From assembly GCA_022447585.1 (NCBI GenBank), contig JAKVAR010000009.1, forward strand, positions 493,133 through 557,132: a DNA stretch of 64,000 nucleotides. The letters are read 5' to 3'. The position numbers were made by a program, and so were the translations under genes. Origin of the DNA: Crocinitomicaceae bacterium (lineage in GTDB: Bacteria > Bacteroidota > Bacteroidia > Flavobacteriales_D > Crocinitomicaceae). Positions 46,675 to 53,859 of this stretch are shown piece after piece (the stretch's first letter is position 1; the number at the start of each line of letters is the position of its first letter). The notes under the pieces were generated by a model. That model saw nothing but the letters and a program-made list of their open reading frames with translations. It was not told the DNA's origin and searched no databases.

Positions 46675-47267
46675 AGACACTAATAACGTTAATCGCAATA
46701 TTACTTTTGACAAATTCGCTAGGTCAACTTTCTGAAAGTGAAGTTGTAACAAAAAGAAATGAACATGCTGAAGAATTAAATAGTATCAAAAAAGGAATTC
46801 TTAACCAAGAAGAGATTACAAAGTTCAAAGGATTGGATTACTTTAGTTTTGACGCAACTTATCAAATAGAGGTTAAATACGTTAGAAACAAAGGCCCCAA
46901 ATTTGAAATGGCCACATCAACAGATCGAAAACCAATTTATAGACAAATTGGCTTTATTGAATTTGAATTAAATGGTTCTACTGAATCCTTAAATGTTTAT
47001 CAAAATGTTGAACTGAGTAAGTCGAAAGAATATAAAAACTATCTTTTTATTCCATTCAGAGATAAAACATCAGGAAATGAAACTTATGGAGGTGGACGTT
47101 ATTTAGATATAGAAAAACAAAAAGGTAAAGTTTGGAAGATTGATTTCAATCTTGCATACAATCCATATTGCGCCTATTCTTATAGGTACTCTTGCCCTAT
47201 ACCTCCTAAGGAAAATACACTTAACATTAAAATTGAAGCTGGTGAGAAGGTTCCGCATAGTCATTAA
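46671..47267 (+). CDS. DUF1684 family exported protein
   Basis: A 198-residue protein with signal peptide ('LITLIAILLLTNSLGQ') and a DUF1684 domain: 'GLDYFSFDATYQIEVKYVRN', 'YLFIPFRDKTSGNETYGGGR' and 'IDFNLAYNPYCAYS' with 'YSCPIPPKENTL' near the end. The conserved cysteine-containing motif recalls a catalytic or metal site but no function is known. Its ATG overlaps the previous stop by four bases; it ends the serC run. Confidence 0.88.
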   Translation: MKTLITLIAILLLTNSLGQLSESEVVTKRNEHAEELNSIKKGILNQEEITKFKGLDYFSFDATYQIEVKYVRNKGPKFEMATSTDRKPIYRQIGFIEFELNGSTESLNVYQNVELSKSKEYKNYLFIPFRDKTSGNETYGGGRYLDIEKQKGKVWKIDFNLAYNPYCAYSYRYSCPIPPKENTLNIKIEAGEKVPHSH

Positions 47268-47272
47268 TTGAT

Positions 47273-47305
47273 TTGTATTTTTTTCATTAAATTGGATTAT
47301 ATTTG
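47273..47305 (+). promoter_or_regulatory. Bacteroidota-type promoter upstream of the barrel gene
   Basis: TTTG (47273-47276) and TATATTTG (47298-47305) with a 21-base spacer. The -7 element ends 17 bases before the ATG at 47323. Confidence 0.6.
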
Positions 47306-47322
47306 GAAACTGTCAATTTAAT

Positions 47323-48015
47323 ATGAAACAACACTTTTTAATCCTTCTATTTTTGGGCTTGCTGAATACGGTTTTTGCACAACCCCATAAGACGATCAAG
47401 AAATATAAGCCTTATAAATGGATGATTGGCGCTAGTTGGACTGCAATTGATGATGATGGGCGTAAGTTTGCAGGCCTTTTTGATTATAGTAAATCATGGA
47501 ATATTCTTCCTTATCCTTCTAAAATAAGCGTTGACCGTTACTTAAAACATGGATGGAGTATCGAAGGATCAGCAACCTACAGCGAATATAAACTGGGCAA
47601 GATGGTCCAATGCTCTACAGATGTATCTAGTATATTAGCTTCGTTCGATATAAATGCTAAGCATAGTTTTTATACATATTATGCTCCTAGACATCGCTGG
47701 ATTGAACCATATTTTTCAATGGGAATTGGATATACATATAGATCTTCAGCCCGTGTTGCAGAGCACGTACCAACAGTCAACTTGGGGTTTGGCTTGAATT
47801 TTTGGTTCTCCAAGAATATTGGTATTCAACTCCATTCACATGGAAAGCTTGGTGTTTACCCTGGTTTCTGGGACTCGCACACTAGCTACTTTCAACATTC
47901 TGCTGGATTATTATTCAGATGGCAAAATAAGAAAACTAAAAAGAGCGACTTTAAAAGAAAAAAGAATAAATGGGCACACGGAAATAAAGGATACAAAAGA
48001 AAGGGAGGACACTAA
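47323..48015 (+). CDS. Exported outer-membrane-type protein
   Basis: A 230-residue protein with signal peptide ('FLILLFLGLLNTVFAQ') and amphipathic beta strands rich in Tyr/Trp ('WMIGASWTAIDDDGRKFAG', 'YFSMGIGYTYRSS', 'VNLGFGLNFWFSKNIGIQL'). This is the pattern of an OmpA-type eight-strand barrel. The last 30 residues are a very basic Lys/Arg/Gly tail, unusual for a barrel protein. Its end overlaps the convergent methyltransferase gene by four bases. Confidence 0.65.
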   Translation: MKQHFLILLFLGLLNTVFAQPHKTIKKYKPYKWMIGASWTAIDDDGRKFAGLFDYSKSWNILPYPSKISVDRYLKHGWSIEGSATYSEYKLGKMVQCSTDVSSILASFDINAKHSFYTYYAPRHRWIEPYFSMGIGYTYRSSARVAEHVPTVNLGFGLNFWFSKNIGIQLHSHGKLGVYPGFWDSHTSYFQHSAGLLFRWQNKKTKKSDFKRKKNKWAHGNKGYKRKGGH

Positions 48016-48593
48016 TTCTTTTGTAATTTAATGAAATATTCGTTTCCTTGTCTAGGACCAACCGAGTTGAAACATTCTTCAATTTGTACAAATTTATACA
48101 ACCTCTTGAAGTATTTTAAGTACTCTTCTTTATCTCCACCATATGGAGGGCCTGATTCAAAGTGGCGACTAAACATGACTCCAATCATTTTACCTTTTGG
48201 ATTCAATAAATCGTATACCTTCTGCACATAAGCCTCTCTAAAGGTCGGATTGATTGCACAGAACATTGTTTGCTCAACTATAATGTCATAGCATCCTGAA
48301 TGATCGAAAAAATCCCCTAAATGAATATTTGCTTTTGGAAATTCAGGAATTCGATTTTTAAAAGATTCAAGCGGTTCTTCAACTAAATCAATGATATTCA
48401 CGTTCGTGAACCCTTGTAAGTATAAATACTCCGCTTCGTGACCGTTACCACATCCTGGTATTAAAATTTTTAATTCCTTATCGTCAACTTGATCAAAATA
48501 TTCTTTTATTGGGGTTGAAACTTGTCCTAAATCCCACCCCGTTTCATTAACTCTATACTTCCTACTCCAAAATTCCTTTGACTCTCTAATCAT
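48012..48593 (-). CDS. SAM-dependent methyltransferase, TPMT-like
   Basis: A 193-residue methyltransferase. The opening 'FWSRKYRVNETGWDLGQVS' and the SAM motif 'ILIPGCGNGHEAEYL' (near residue 45) place it in the thiopurine-methyltransferase-like group, with 'DIIVEQTMFCAINPTFR' following. Substrates are small S-, Se- or halide-type acceptors in known members; unknown here. It is the last gene of the leftward B12-linked run and overlaps its upstream neighbour by one base. Confidence 0.83.
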   Translation of the reverse strand: MIRESKEFWSRKYRVNETGWDLGQVSTPIKEYFDQVDDKELKILIPGCGNGHEAEYLYLQGFTNVNIIDLVEEPLESFKNRIPEFPKANIHLGDFFDHSGCYDIIVEQTMFCAINPTFREAYVQKVYDLLNPKGKMIGVMFSRHFESGPPYGGDKEEYLKYFKRLYKFVQIEECFNSVGPRQGNEYFIKLQKN

Positions 48594-49552
48594 TAAATCA
48601 CTTCTAATTTAATTGTCTCAACATTTAATCCATTATTGACTTTCACGAAATAAATACCTTTGTCAAAACCTGTTAATTCTAGCGTTTTTGAGCCGCTAAT
48701 TAGCCCTCTTAAAATAACCCTTCCTTGAGCATCAACAATAGAATAATCAAGCATAAAATCTGACTCTAAGTGTACTATACCATTAGATGGATTTGGATAC
48801 ACTTTAACTAGATTATTATCTAATTCTTCAATTGATTCTGTTGTACTATGAATAACACCAATTGCAGTTAAATCAAACCCTCCTGTTTCAAACTCCGTTG
48901 GAAATGGTTCATTAATAATTGTTCCTTGAGAGTCGAATGAACCAATTGCCGGGTCAATACTTCCTATCACATCAATTATTTTAACATGCGTAATATTACC
49001 AACATCTAAACCAGGAATACCTATTAATTCTTGCAAGTCAAATGGAGTTCCGAAATAAACTCTATATTTTCCAGCTAAATTATTAACATACCTACAGTCA
49101 GTAAATGTAAAGTTGTCCGATTGAACATTCGTCGGGATTTCACTTGTTGCAGGAAATCTGAAGTAATTAAATCCATCAGAGCTTACTTCTACAAAAGCTA
49201 GTTCTAAATAATCATCAGCAAAACCATTTTCAAAAATCGTAAAATCTGGCCCAGGTCCATTAACAATTGGACTATCAAAAGTAGCAATAGCTTCTCCTCC
49301 ATCACCTAATGAAACTACCGTTCCTGAAGAATTTCCAATCGCATTAGAATCCGTTCCATATGAAGCTAATCCTGCACTAGGATTTAAAATATTTCTAGGT
49401 CCCCTTGTAACAGTTACATTAGTAGCCCAATCAATTATAATAGAAGAATCTTTATAAATTGCGGTACTACCAGGATTACCCGGAGCAGGTGCAAAAGATT
49501 GTCCAAGTGAGAATGAACTGATAAATATCGAAAAAAATAAAATCCTATTCAT
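48593..49552 (-). CDS. T9SS-sorted cell-surface protein of the B12 locus
   Basis: A 319-residue secreted protein: signal peptide ('ILFFSIFISSFSLGQ'), a beta-sandwich-like domain with 'GDGGEAIATFDSPIVNGPG' and 'DFTIFENGFADDYLELAFVE', and a T9SS type-A sorting domain over the last 75 residues ('VKVYPNPSNGIVHLES' to 'ETIKLEVI'). This surface-protein type frequently accompanies B12-linked BtuB/propeller genes in Bacteroidota as I recall it, which suggests corrinoid capture; that role is inferred. It overlaps the BtuG-like gene by eight bases. Confidence 0.75.
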   Translation of the reverse strand: MNRILFFSIFISSFSLGQSFAPAPGNPGSTAIYKDSSIIIDWATNVTVTRGPRNILNPSAGLASYGTDSNAIGNSSGTVVSLGDGGEAIATFDSPIVNGPGPDFTIFENGFADDYLELAFVEVSSDGFNYFRFPATSEIPTNVQSDNFTFTDCRYVNNLAGKYRVYFGTPFDLQELIGIPGLDVGNITHVKIIDVIGSIDPAIGSFDSQGTIINEPFPTEFETGGFDLTAIGVIHSTTESIEELDNNLVKVYPNPSNGIVHLESDFMLDYSIVDAQGRVILRGLISGSKTLELTGFDKGIYFVKVNNGLNVETIKLEVI

Positions 49553-50597
49553 AAAAAATAAATTTTGATGGGTTCAACCCCACGTGATAAGTAGACAATA
49601 AATTTCCTGAAGTTGAATACTCATGTACATAACCAGTATTTGTAAACGACATGGCATCACTTAAATAAATCGAATTTCTAAATGGATTATAATGAACTCC
49701 ATACAATGTATTTATTCCAGATAAATCAATAAAGTTTGGTTCAACAATAGTTTCCGAAATTGGATCAAACAAATCAACCCTAGACATCGAAGTAGAGAAA
49801 TCATAATAAGAAATAATGATTTTATCATTCATTTTAGTCAGTCCTGAAGCATCAAAAGAAAAATTTTCAGCAACCATATTAGAAAGTGAATTAATTCGAA
49901 CGAGTCTAGATGGAATAGCTCCATAGTCACCTCGGGTAATAACATAAACATCTCCTTCATTATCTGTTAAACATCCTCCCGGATTCTTTCCAACAGTAAT
50001 TCGGTCTATTTCAGCGTTCGTATTCAAATCAATGATTGAAACTGTTGAATCCATTAAGGGTGAATTTAATCCTCCTGAATTGGTCACAAATAACTTAGAA
50101 CCAGAAACTGTTAAATCCTCAGGGTTTAAACCAACTGCAATTCTTTGAGAAATATTAAATGATGTTGTATCAAATACATCTACAAAACCATCGAAACATG
50201 TCACATATGCTTTATCACCATAAAATTCAATATTTCTAGGCTGTTTTGCAACGCCGTTCTCCATCATTGAAATTTGCGCAACACTTGTAAAGTTAATCGC
50301 ATCCAAAACCTCAATTGTACTCGAAACATTAACTACAATATAAATTTTTCCACCGTATCGTTTTATATCATTACCTGTATCCCCCAATTGCCTTCCGACC
50401 TTTGTTGAGAATAAGGTATTTGAAACACTTCCATCTGAATTATTGATCCAAGATAATGTAGAATTATTCTGTTGAAATAATCCTTCGCAAAGCACCACGA
50501 CTCCATCTGAAAGACTTGACGAAACAACAACCTCTTCCAGATCATCTTTTTTACAAGAAAAAAGTAACAATACTAACAACAAACTAATTAAACGCAT
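49545..50597 (-). CDS. Beta-propeller lipoprotein, BtuG/YncE-like
   Basis: A 350-residue lipoprotein (lipobox 'LLLFSC' at residues 10-15) made of repeated propeller blades with YncE-type motifs ('IYIVVNVSSTIEVLDA', 'AYVTCFDGFVDVFDTTS', 'RIAVGLNPEDLTVSGSKLFV', 'VGKNPGGCLTDNEGDVYVI'). In gut Bacteroides the surface propeller lipoprotein BtuG caps BtuB and binds B12 with extreme affinity; this gene is directly behind a BtuB-like receptor and a cobalamin riboswitch. The BtuG role is therefore likely but not shown. Its start overlaps the btuB end by 14 bases. Confidence 0.8.
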   Translation of the reverse strand: MRLISLLLVLLLFSCKKDDLEEVVVSSSLSDGVVVLCEGLFQQNNSTLSWINNSDGSVSNTLFSTKVGRQLGDTGNDIKRYGGKIYIVVNVSSTIEVLDAINFTSVAQISMMENGVAKQPRNIEFYGDKAYVTCFDGFVDVFDTTSFNISQRIAVGLNPEDLTVSGSKLFVTNSGGLNSPLMDSTVSIIDLNTNAEIDRITVGKNPGGCLTDNEGDVYVITRGDYGAIPSRLVRINSLSNMVAENFSFDASGLTKMNDKIIISYYDFSTSMSRVDLFDPISETIVEPNFIDLSGINTLYGVHYNPFRNSIYLSDAMSFTNTGYVHEYSTSGNLLSTYHVGLNPSKFIFYE

Positions 50598-52542
50598 AAC
50601 TCAATGTAATTGAATAATTTATACCTGGCATAGCAAATGAACGAATATATGAATAGGATGCATTAAATATATTCTTAACATTTCCAATAACCCTAATACT
50701 ACTCTGATCAAACTTGAACTGATGAAAAATACTTAAATCACTTATGACAAATCCTGGAATTTCATTAGCTATTACATTTTCATTTAATGCATATCTTTTT
50801 GCTACATAACTTGTTGAAAATCGAAACCCTGTACGTTTAAAAATTACGCTTAAATCTCCATTTGCAGTATACTTGGGAATATAGGCAACTTGATTTAAAT
50901 AAGTGGGTGATTCCACATCTGTAACATCAATTGTTTTTTGATACGTGAAATTTCCATTAAACTCCAATCTCCAATCACTTTTAATTAATGTTAGAACATT
51001 TAAATTCAAATCTCCTCCGAATGTATTTGTTTTACCAATATTCTGCATTGACCAAACAAACAAATTTTTAGTAGGAACAGCAACAATTTTATTCGATACT
51101 CTATTAAAGAAAACATTTGATTTCCAATCAATTTTTACTTTTCCTTTAGCAGGAGTCCACAAAAAACCTAAGTTAGCTTGATGTGCATCCTCGGGAAGTA
51201 ATTCAAGATTACCAATACTATTGTAATACAGCTCATTAAATGTTGGCATGCGGAATGAGTTACGATACCACAGTTCTAATTGCGTTCTTTTCCTCCATTC
51301 CCGACTCTTAAGACTAATAAAAGGGTTTCCTCTTAACGTATTCTCTGGTTGATTTCCTTTCTGATTTAGTTCATAAACAAACTGTCCCGACATTTGAATA
51401 TTTGCCGTAAATATTGAATGACGATATTTCAGTCCAATCAATCCATAACTATGAAACCTTATTGGTTGTGCAAATGATGTATCATTTACATTCAAATCTG
51501 AAAGTGTTTCCTCAACACCTCCATACAGTTGAATTTTATCCCAATAATTAACAAATGATATCCCTCCATTGATATTTCTATTTATAAATTGATTATCTAT
51601 TTGTCCTTCAAGGTTAAAATAAGTTGGATCAAAATACCTGGTATTATCGTAGGTAGTATTTAGATAAATACGACTATAAAATTTCTTTTTATAAAAACTG
51701 AAGTCTGTAAAACCTGTGAATCGATCGGTTGTTAATTCCTCATCAGCGGTAGAGTTATATAAGATAACAGCTCCAGGAAGTTCTTGTTGAATCGATTTTG
51801 CCTTTACCCCAAGCCTTAATCTAGATTTTTTAAACTTAAATCCGGTTGCTATACCATAACTAAAATCGGAATAGTTATTGTTTCTTCTTTCTCCCTCAAG
51901 CATATTATTTCCATTTGGAAATGAAAACGAGTATTCTCCTTCTGCCTGTTGTAATCGACCGTATGCGCTTACAAAAAATTTGTTCGGATTATATTTTGCA
52001 CCGATATAGCCTTTTAACTGACCAAAAGAACCATAAGTAGCATTAGCTCTGCATGTGATTGTATCTTTGCCGAAGGAATTTTCCATAGTTTCAATCATGA
52101 AAGAACTTCCACTGATTTGTGCAGAAATTGGAATTAAAAGATTGGATGAATAGCCTACAGAACTTGTTATAAGCTCTACATTGTCAACATGAATTTGACC
52201 AAGATTAACTTGACCAGTTTGCGAGTTATTTAAAGTCATTCCATCAACAACAATAGCAGAATGGTTTGCCCCTAAACTTCTCATTGAAACAGTTTTCAAT
52301 CCACCTAAGCCGCCATAGGATTTAATATTTACTCCACTTACTTTTATGAGTACATCACTGATATCGATGGGTTGTAGCTCAATTAAATCTAATTTACTCA
52401 TCACATTTTTGTGCGATTTTTCAATTAGTACGATACCTGGAATATAAGAGACATTAACTTCTTCAATATTTTGTATGGAATCTTTCTGTCCGCTTGCTAT
52501 AAAGCAGAATAAAATTATTGGTATGACTAAAACTAGACGCAT
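50584..52542 (-). CDS. btuB: TonB-dependent outer-membrane receptor, BtuB-like
   Basis: About 652 residues from the ATG at 52542, which opens the signal peptide ('MRLVLVIPIILFCFIASGQ'); the six codons upstream fall in a hairpin. The plug domain includes 'SDVLIKVSGVNIKSYGGLGG' and 'VSMRSLGANHSAIVVDGMTL'; a 22-strand barrel follows, ending in the typical aromatic strand 'NYSITLSYAFN'. Placement one gene behind a cobalamin riboswitch and next to a BtuG-like propeller supports corrinoid uptake. There is no CarboxypepD_reg extension, as in classical BtuB. A hairpin with a U-run directly precedes the AUG. Confidence 0.85.
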   Translation of the reverse strand: MRLVLVIPIILFCFIASGQKDSIQNIEEVNVSYIPGIVLIEKSHKNVMSKLDLIELQPIDISDVLIKVSGVNIKSYGGLGGLKTVSMRSLGANHSAIVVDGMTLNNSQTGQVNLGQIHVDNVELITSSVGYSSNLLIPISAQISGSSFMIETMENSFGKDTITCRANATYGSFGQLKGYIGAKYNPNKFFVSAYGRLQQAEGEYSFSFPNGNNMLEGERRNNNYSDFSYGIATGFKFKKSRLRLGVKAKSIQQELPGAVILYNSTADEELTTDRFTGFTDFSFYKKKFYSRIYLNTTYDNTRYFDPTYFNLEGQIDNQFINRNINGGISFVNYWDKIQLYGGVEETLSDLNVNDTSFAQPIRFHSYGLIGLKYRHSIFTANIQMSGQFVYELNQKGNQPENTLRGNPFISLKSREWRKRTQLELWYRNSFRMPTFNELYYNSIGNLELLPEDAHQANLGFLWTPAKGKVKIDWKSNVFFNRVSNKIVAVPTKNLFVWSMQNIGKTNTFGGDLNLNVLTLIKSDWRLEFNGNFTYQKTIDVTDVESPTYLNQVAYIPKYTANGDLSVIFKRTGFRFSTSYVAKRYALNENVIANEIPGFVISDLSIFHQFKFDQSSIRVIGNVKNIFNASYSYIRSFAMPGINYSITLSYAFN

Positions 52543-52570
52543 AAAAAAGGGGAAAGTCAACTTTCCCCTT
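52543..52570 (-). terminator. Terminator-like hairpin between the DUF4465 gene and btuB
   Basis: A perfect 10-bp stem (52547-52556 with 52561-52570) with a four-base loop fills the 34-base gap between the DUF4465 stop (52577) and the btuB AUG (52542). On the minus strand it is followed by six U residues (52548-52543) that run straight into AUG. It may partially terminate or regulate access to the btuB start. Confidence 0.8.
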
Positions 52571-52576
52571 CTTCAT

Positions 52577-53557
52577 TTATTTGACAATTTTTTGAGTAAA
52601 CTTACCACTACTATTAGTAACACTCAAGATATAAACTCCATTATTGAAATTAGATAAATCTAAAATGGAAAGCTCATTATGCTCTTTATTGATAATCACT
52701 GCCCCACTCAAGTCAGTAATTTTTAAGACTCCTTGATCTCCTTTGACTGTTAATTTATCCACAACTGGATTTGGGAAAACACTAATTGATGACAACTCAT
52801 TCTCCTCAATACCTAATGGGAAAGAAGAAACAAGATCATCAATTGCATAATAAGCTGGTGTATTCATTCCATTCAATGGGTCATTATCTGTTGACTCCAT
52901 TCGAAGGGAAATTTTGTTTACCATAAACCCAAGGGATTGAACGTCGACATTGATCCATTCATCAACAATATAATCATCCGCACTATTCGCGAAACGATAA
53001 TCAGCAAGTAAAACTTCAATAGAATCTTTCTGCGTTTGACCGTAATCTTCACATACTACCCAAACACGGTAAAAGTCTTCACCATTTGTACCATCCGGAG
53101 AACCGGCAGCATTATTAGGAGAACCGAATTGTTTTGCATAGGCATCACCATCTCTCATTGAAATAGCTGCATAAGTTGTATTTGTAATTTTGAAAGAATC
53201 GATATATTGGTATTGATTTTCACATGAAATTACTCCAGAACTATAGCCAACTGCATAGTTTGAACTACCATTATGACCTGCCCCCGTAAATGCGCTGTAC
53301 TGATTCCCGAAGCCTGCCGTTGTTGCATCTGTCATATTAGAAATAGAATGACCAGTCCATGAACCACCCCAAGCATTAGGAGTAAAAACATTCGAAAAAC
53401 GAATTTGATCGGTTCCCAACAGGAAATCACCATTTCCAGCAGATCCATTATCAAATGTGTCTGCAGCAAGAGTGAATGATTCAAAATCGATAGTTTGTTG
53501 TGCTTGAGTTGATGCTCCAAGCAATAAAGCAGTTGCTAGTACGTAAGTTTTCTTCAT
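52577..53557 (-). CDS. DUF4465 T9SS-sorted surface protein, riboswitch-controlled
   Basis: A 326-residue secreted protein with signal peptide ('TYVLATALLLGASTQAQ'). The DUF4465 domain starts 'TIDFESFTLAADTFDNGS' and contains 'TDQIRFSNVFTPNAWGGSW', 'GNQYSAFTGAG' and 'FYRVWVVCEDYGQTQKDSIE'. A T9SS type-A sorting domain follows ('ISVFPNPVVDKLTVKGDQG' to 'FTQKIVK'). It is the first gene after a cobalamin riboswitch. DUF4465 proteins linked to B12 in gut Bacteroidota have, to my memory, been described as surface B12-binding BtuH proteins; here the anchor is T9SS rather than lipid. Role inferred from that link. Confidence 0.85.
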   Translation of the reverse strand: MKKTYVLATALLLGASTQAQQTIDFESFTLAADTFDNGSAGNGDFLLGTDQIRFSNVFTPNAWGGSWTGHSISNMTDATTAGFGNQYSAFTGAGHNGSSNYAVGYSSGVISCENQYQYIDSFKITNTTYAAISMRDGDAYAKQFGSPNNAAGSPDGTNGEDFYRVWVVCEDYGQTQKDSIEVLLADYRFANSADDYIVDEWINVDVQSLGFMVNKISLRMESTDNDPLNGMNTPAYYAIDDLVSSFPLGIEENELSSISVFPNPVVDKLTVKGDQGVLKITDLSGAVIINKEHNELSILDLSNFNNGVYILSVTNSSGKFTQKIVK

Positions 53558-53665
53558 CGTAATTAATTAATAAATGTAAAACGTTGAAAAAATCAGTTAA
53601 AAGAATTGACACATACCTAAGTACGTATTAAATCCGACTTTAATCTGAAGTCTTCTTTATATCTA

Positions 53666-53821
53666 ACTTTGGCAAGTATTCTGACTCATACCATATCAAC
53701 TGATCCTTCCCACCTTCATTTTAAGGCAGTGGCTTATCAATTGACTTTAAGTATTTACAGCTGCAGATACAGTTCTGGATTCACACCAGATTCCTTATTA
53801 TTCACAACGTGAACCAAAAGT
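53666..53821 (-). ncRNA. Cobalamin riboswitch
   Basis: Read on the minus strand this 156-base leader has the order of conserved cobalamin-riboswitch elements: a P1 half (53821-53814), a hairpin (53813-53801), 'GGTGTGAATCC' (about 53786-53776), 'GCAGCTGTAA' (about 53763-53754), the core 'GCCACTG' (about 53732-53726), 'GGTGGGAAGG', and the B12 box 'AGTCAGAATACTTGCC' (53686-53671) ending in the P1 return half (53672-53666). It lies 109 bases before the DUF4465 gene. Binding of the cofactor should reduce expression of the following genes. I see no strong terminator after it, so the expression platform may be translational. Confidence 0.9.
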
Positions 53822-53826
53822 CGCTG

Positions 53827-53834
53827 CAAATGTA
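53827..53834 (-). promoter_or_regulatory. Probable -7 promoter element of the riboswitch transcript
   Basis: TACATTTG on the minus strand lies five bases before the 5' end of the riboswitch and between it and the stop of the upstream receptor (53860). A clear -33 TTG at the right distance is not seen. It suggests that the riboswitch operon has its own start rather than depending on read-through from the receptor gene. Confidence 0.55.
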
Positions 53835-53859
53835 CGACATTTATTTTAAAGTTATACTT

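Noticed and set aside
53558-53665. Intrinsic terminator as the expression platform of the riboswitch
   Set aside because: Only short imperfect repeats are present between the riboswitch and the ATG, with no stem plus U-run on the minus strand.
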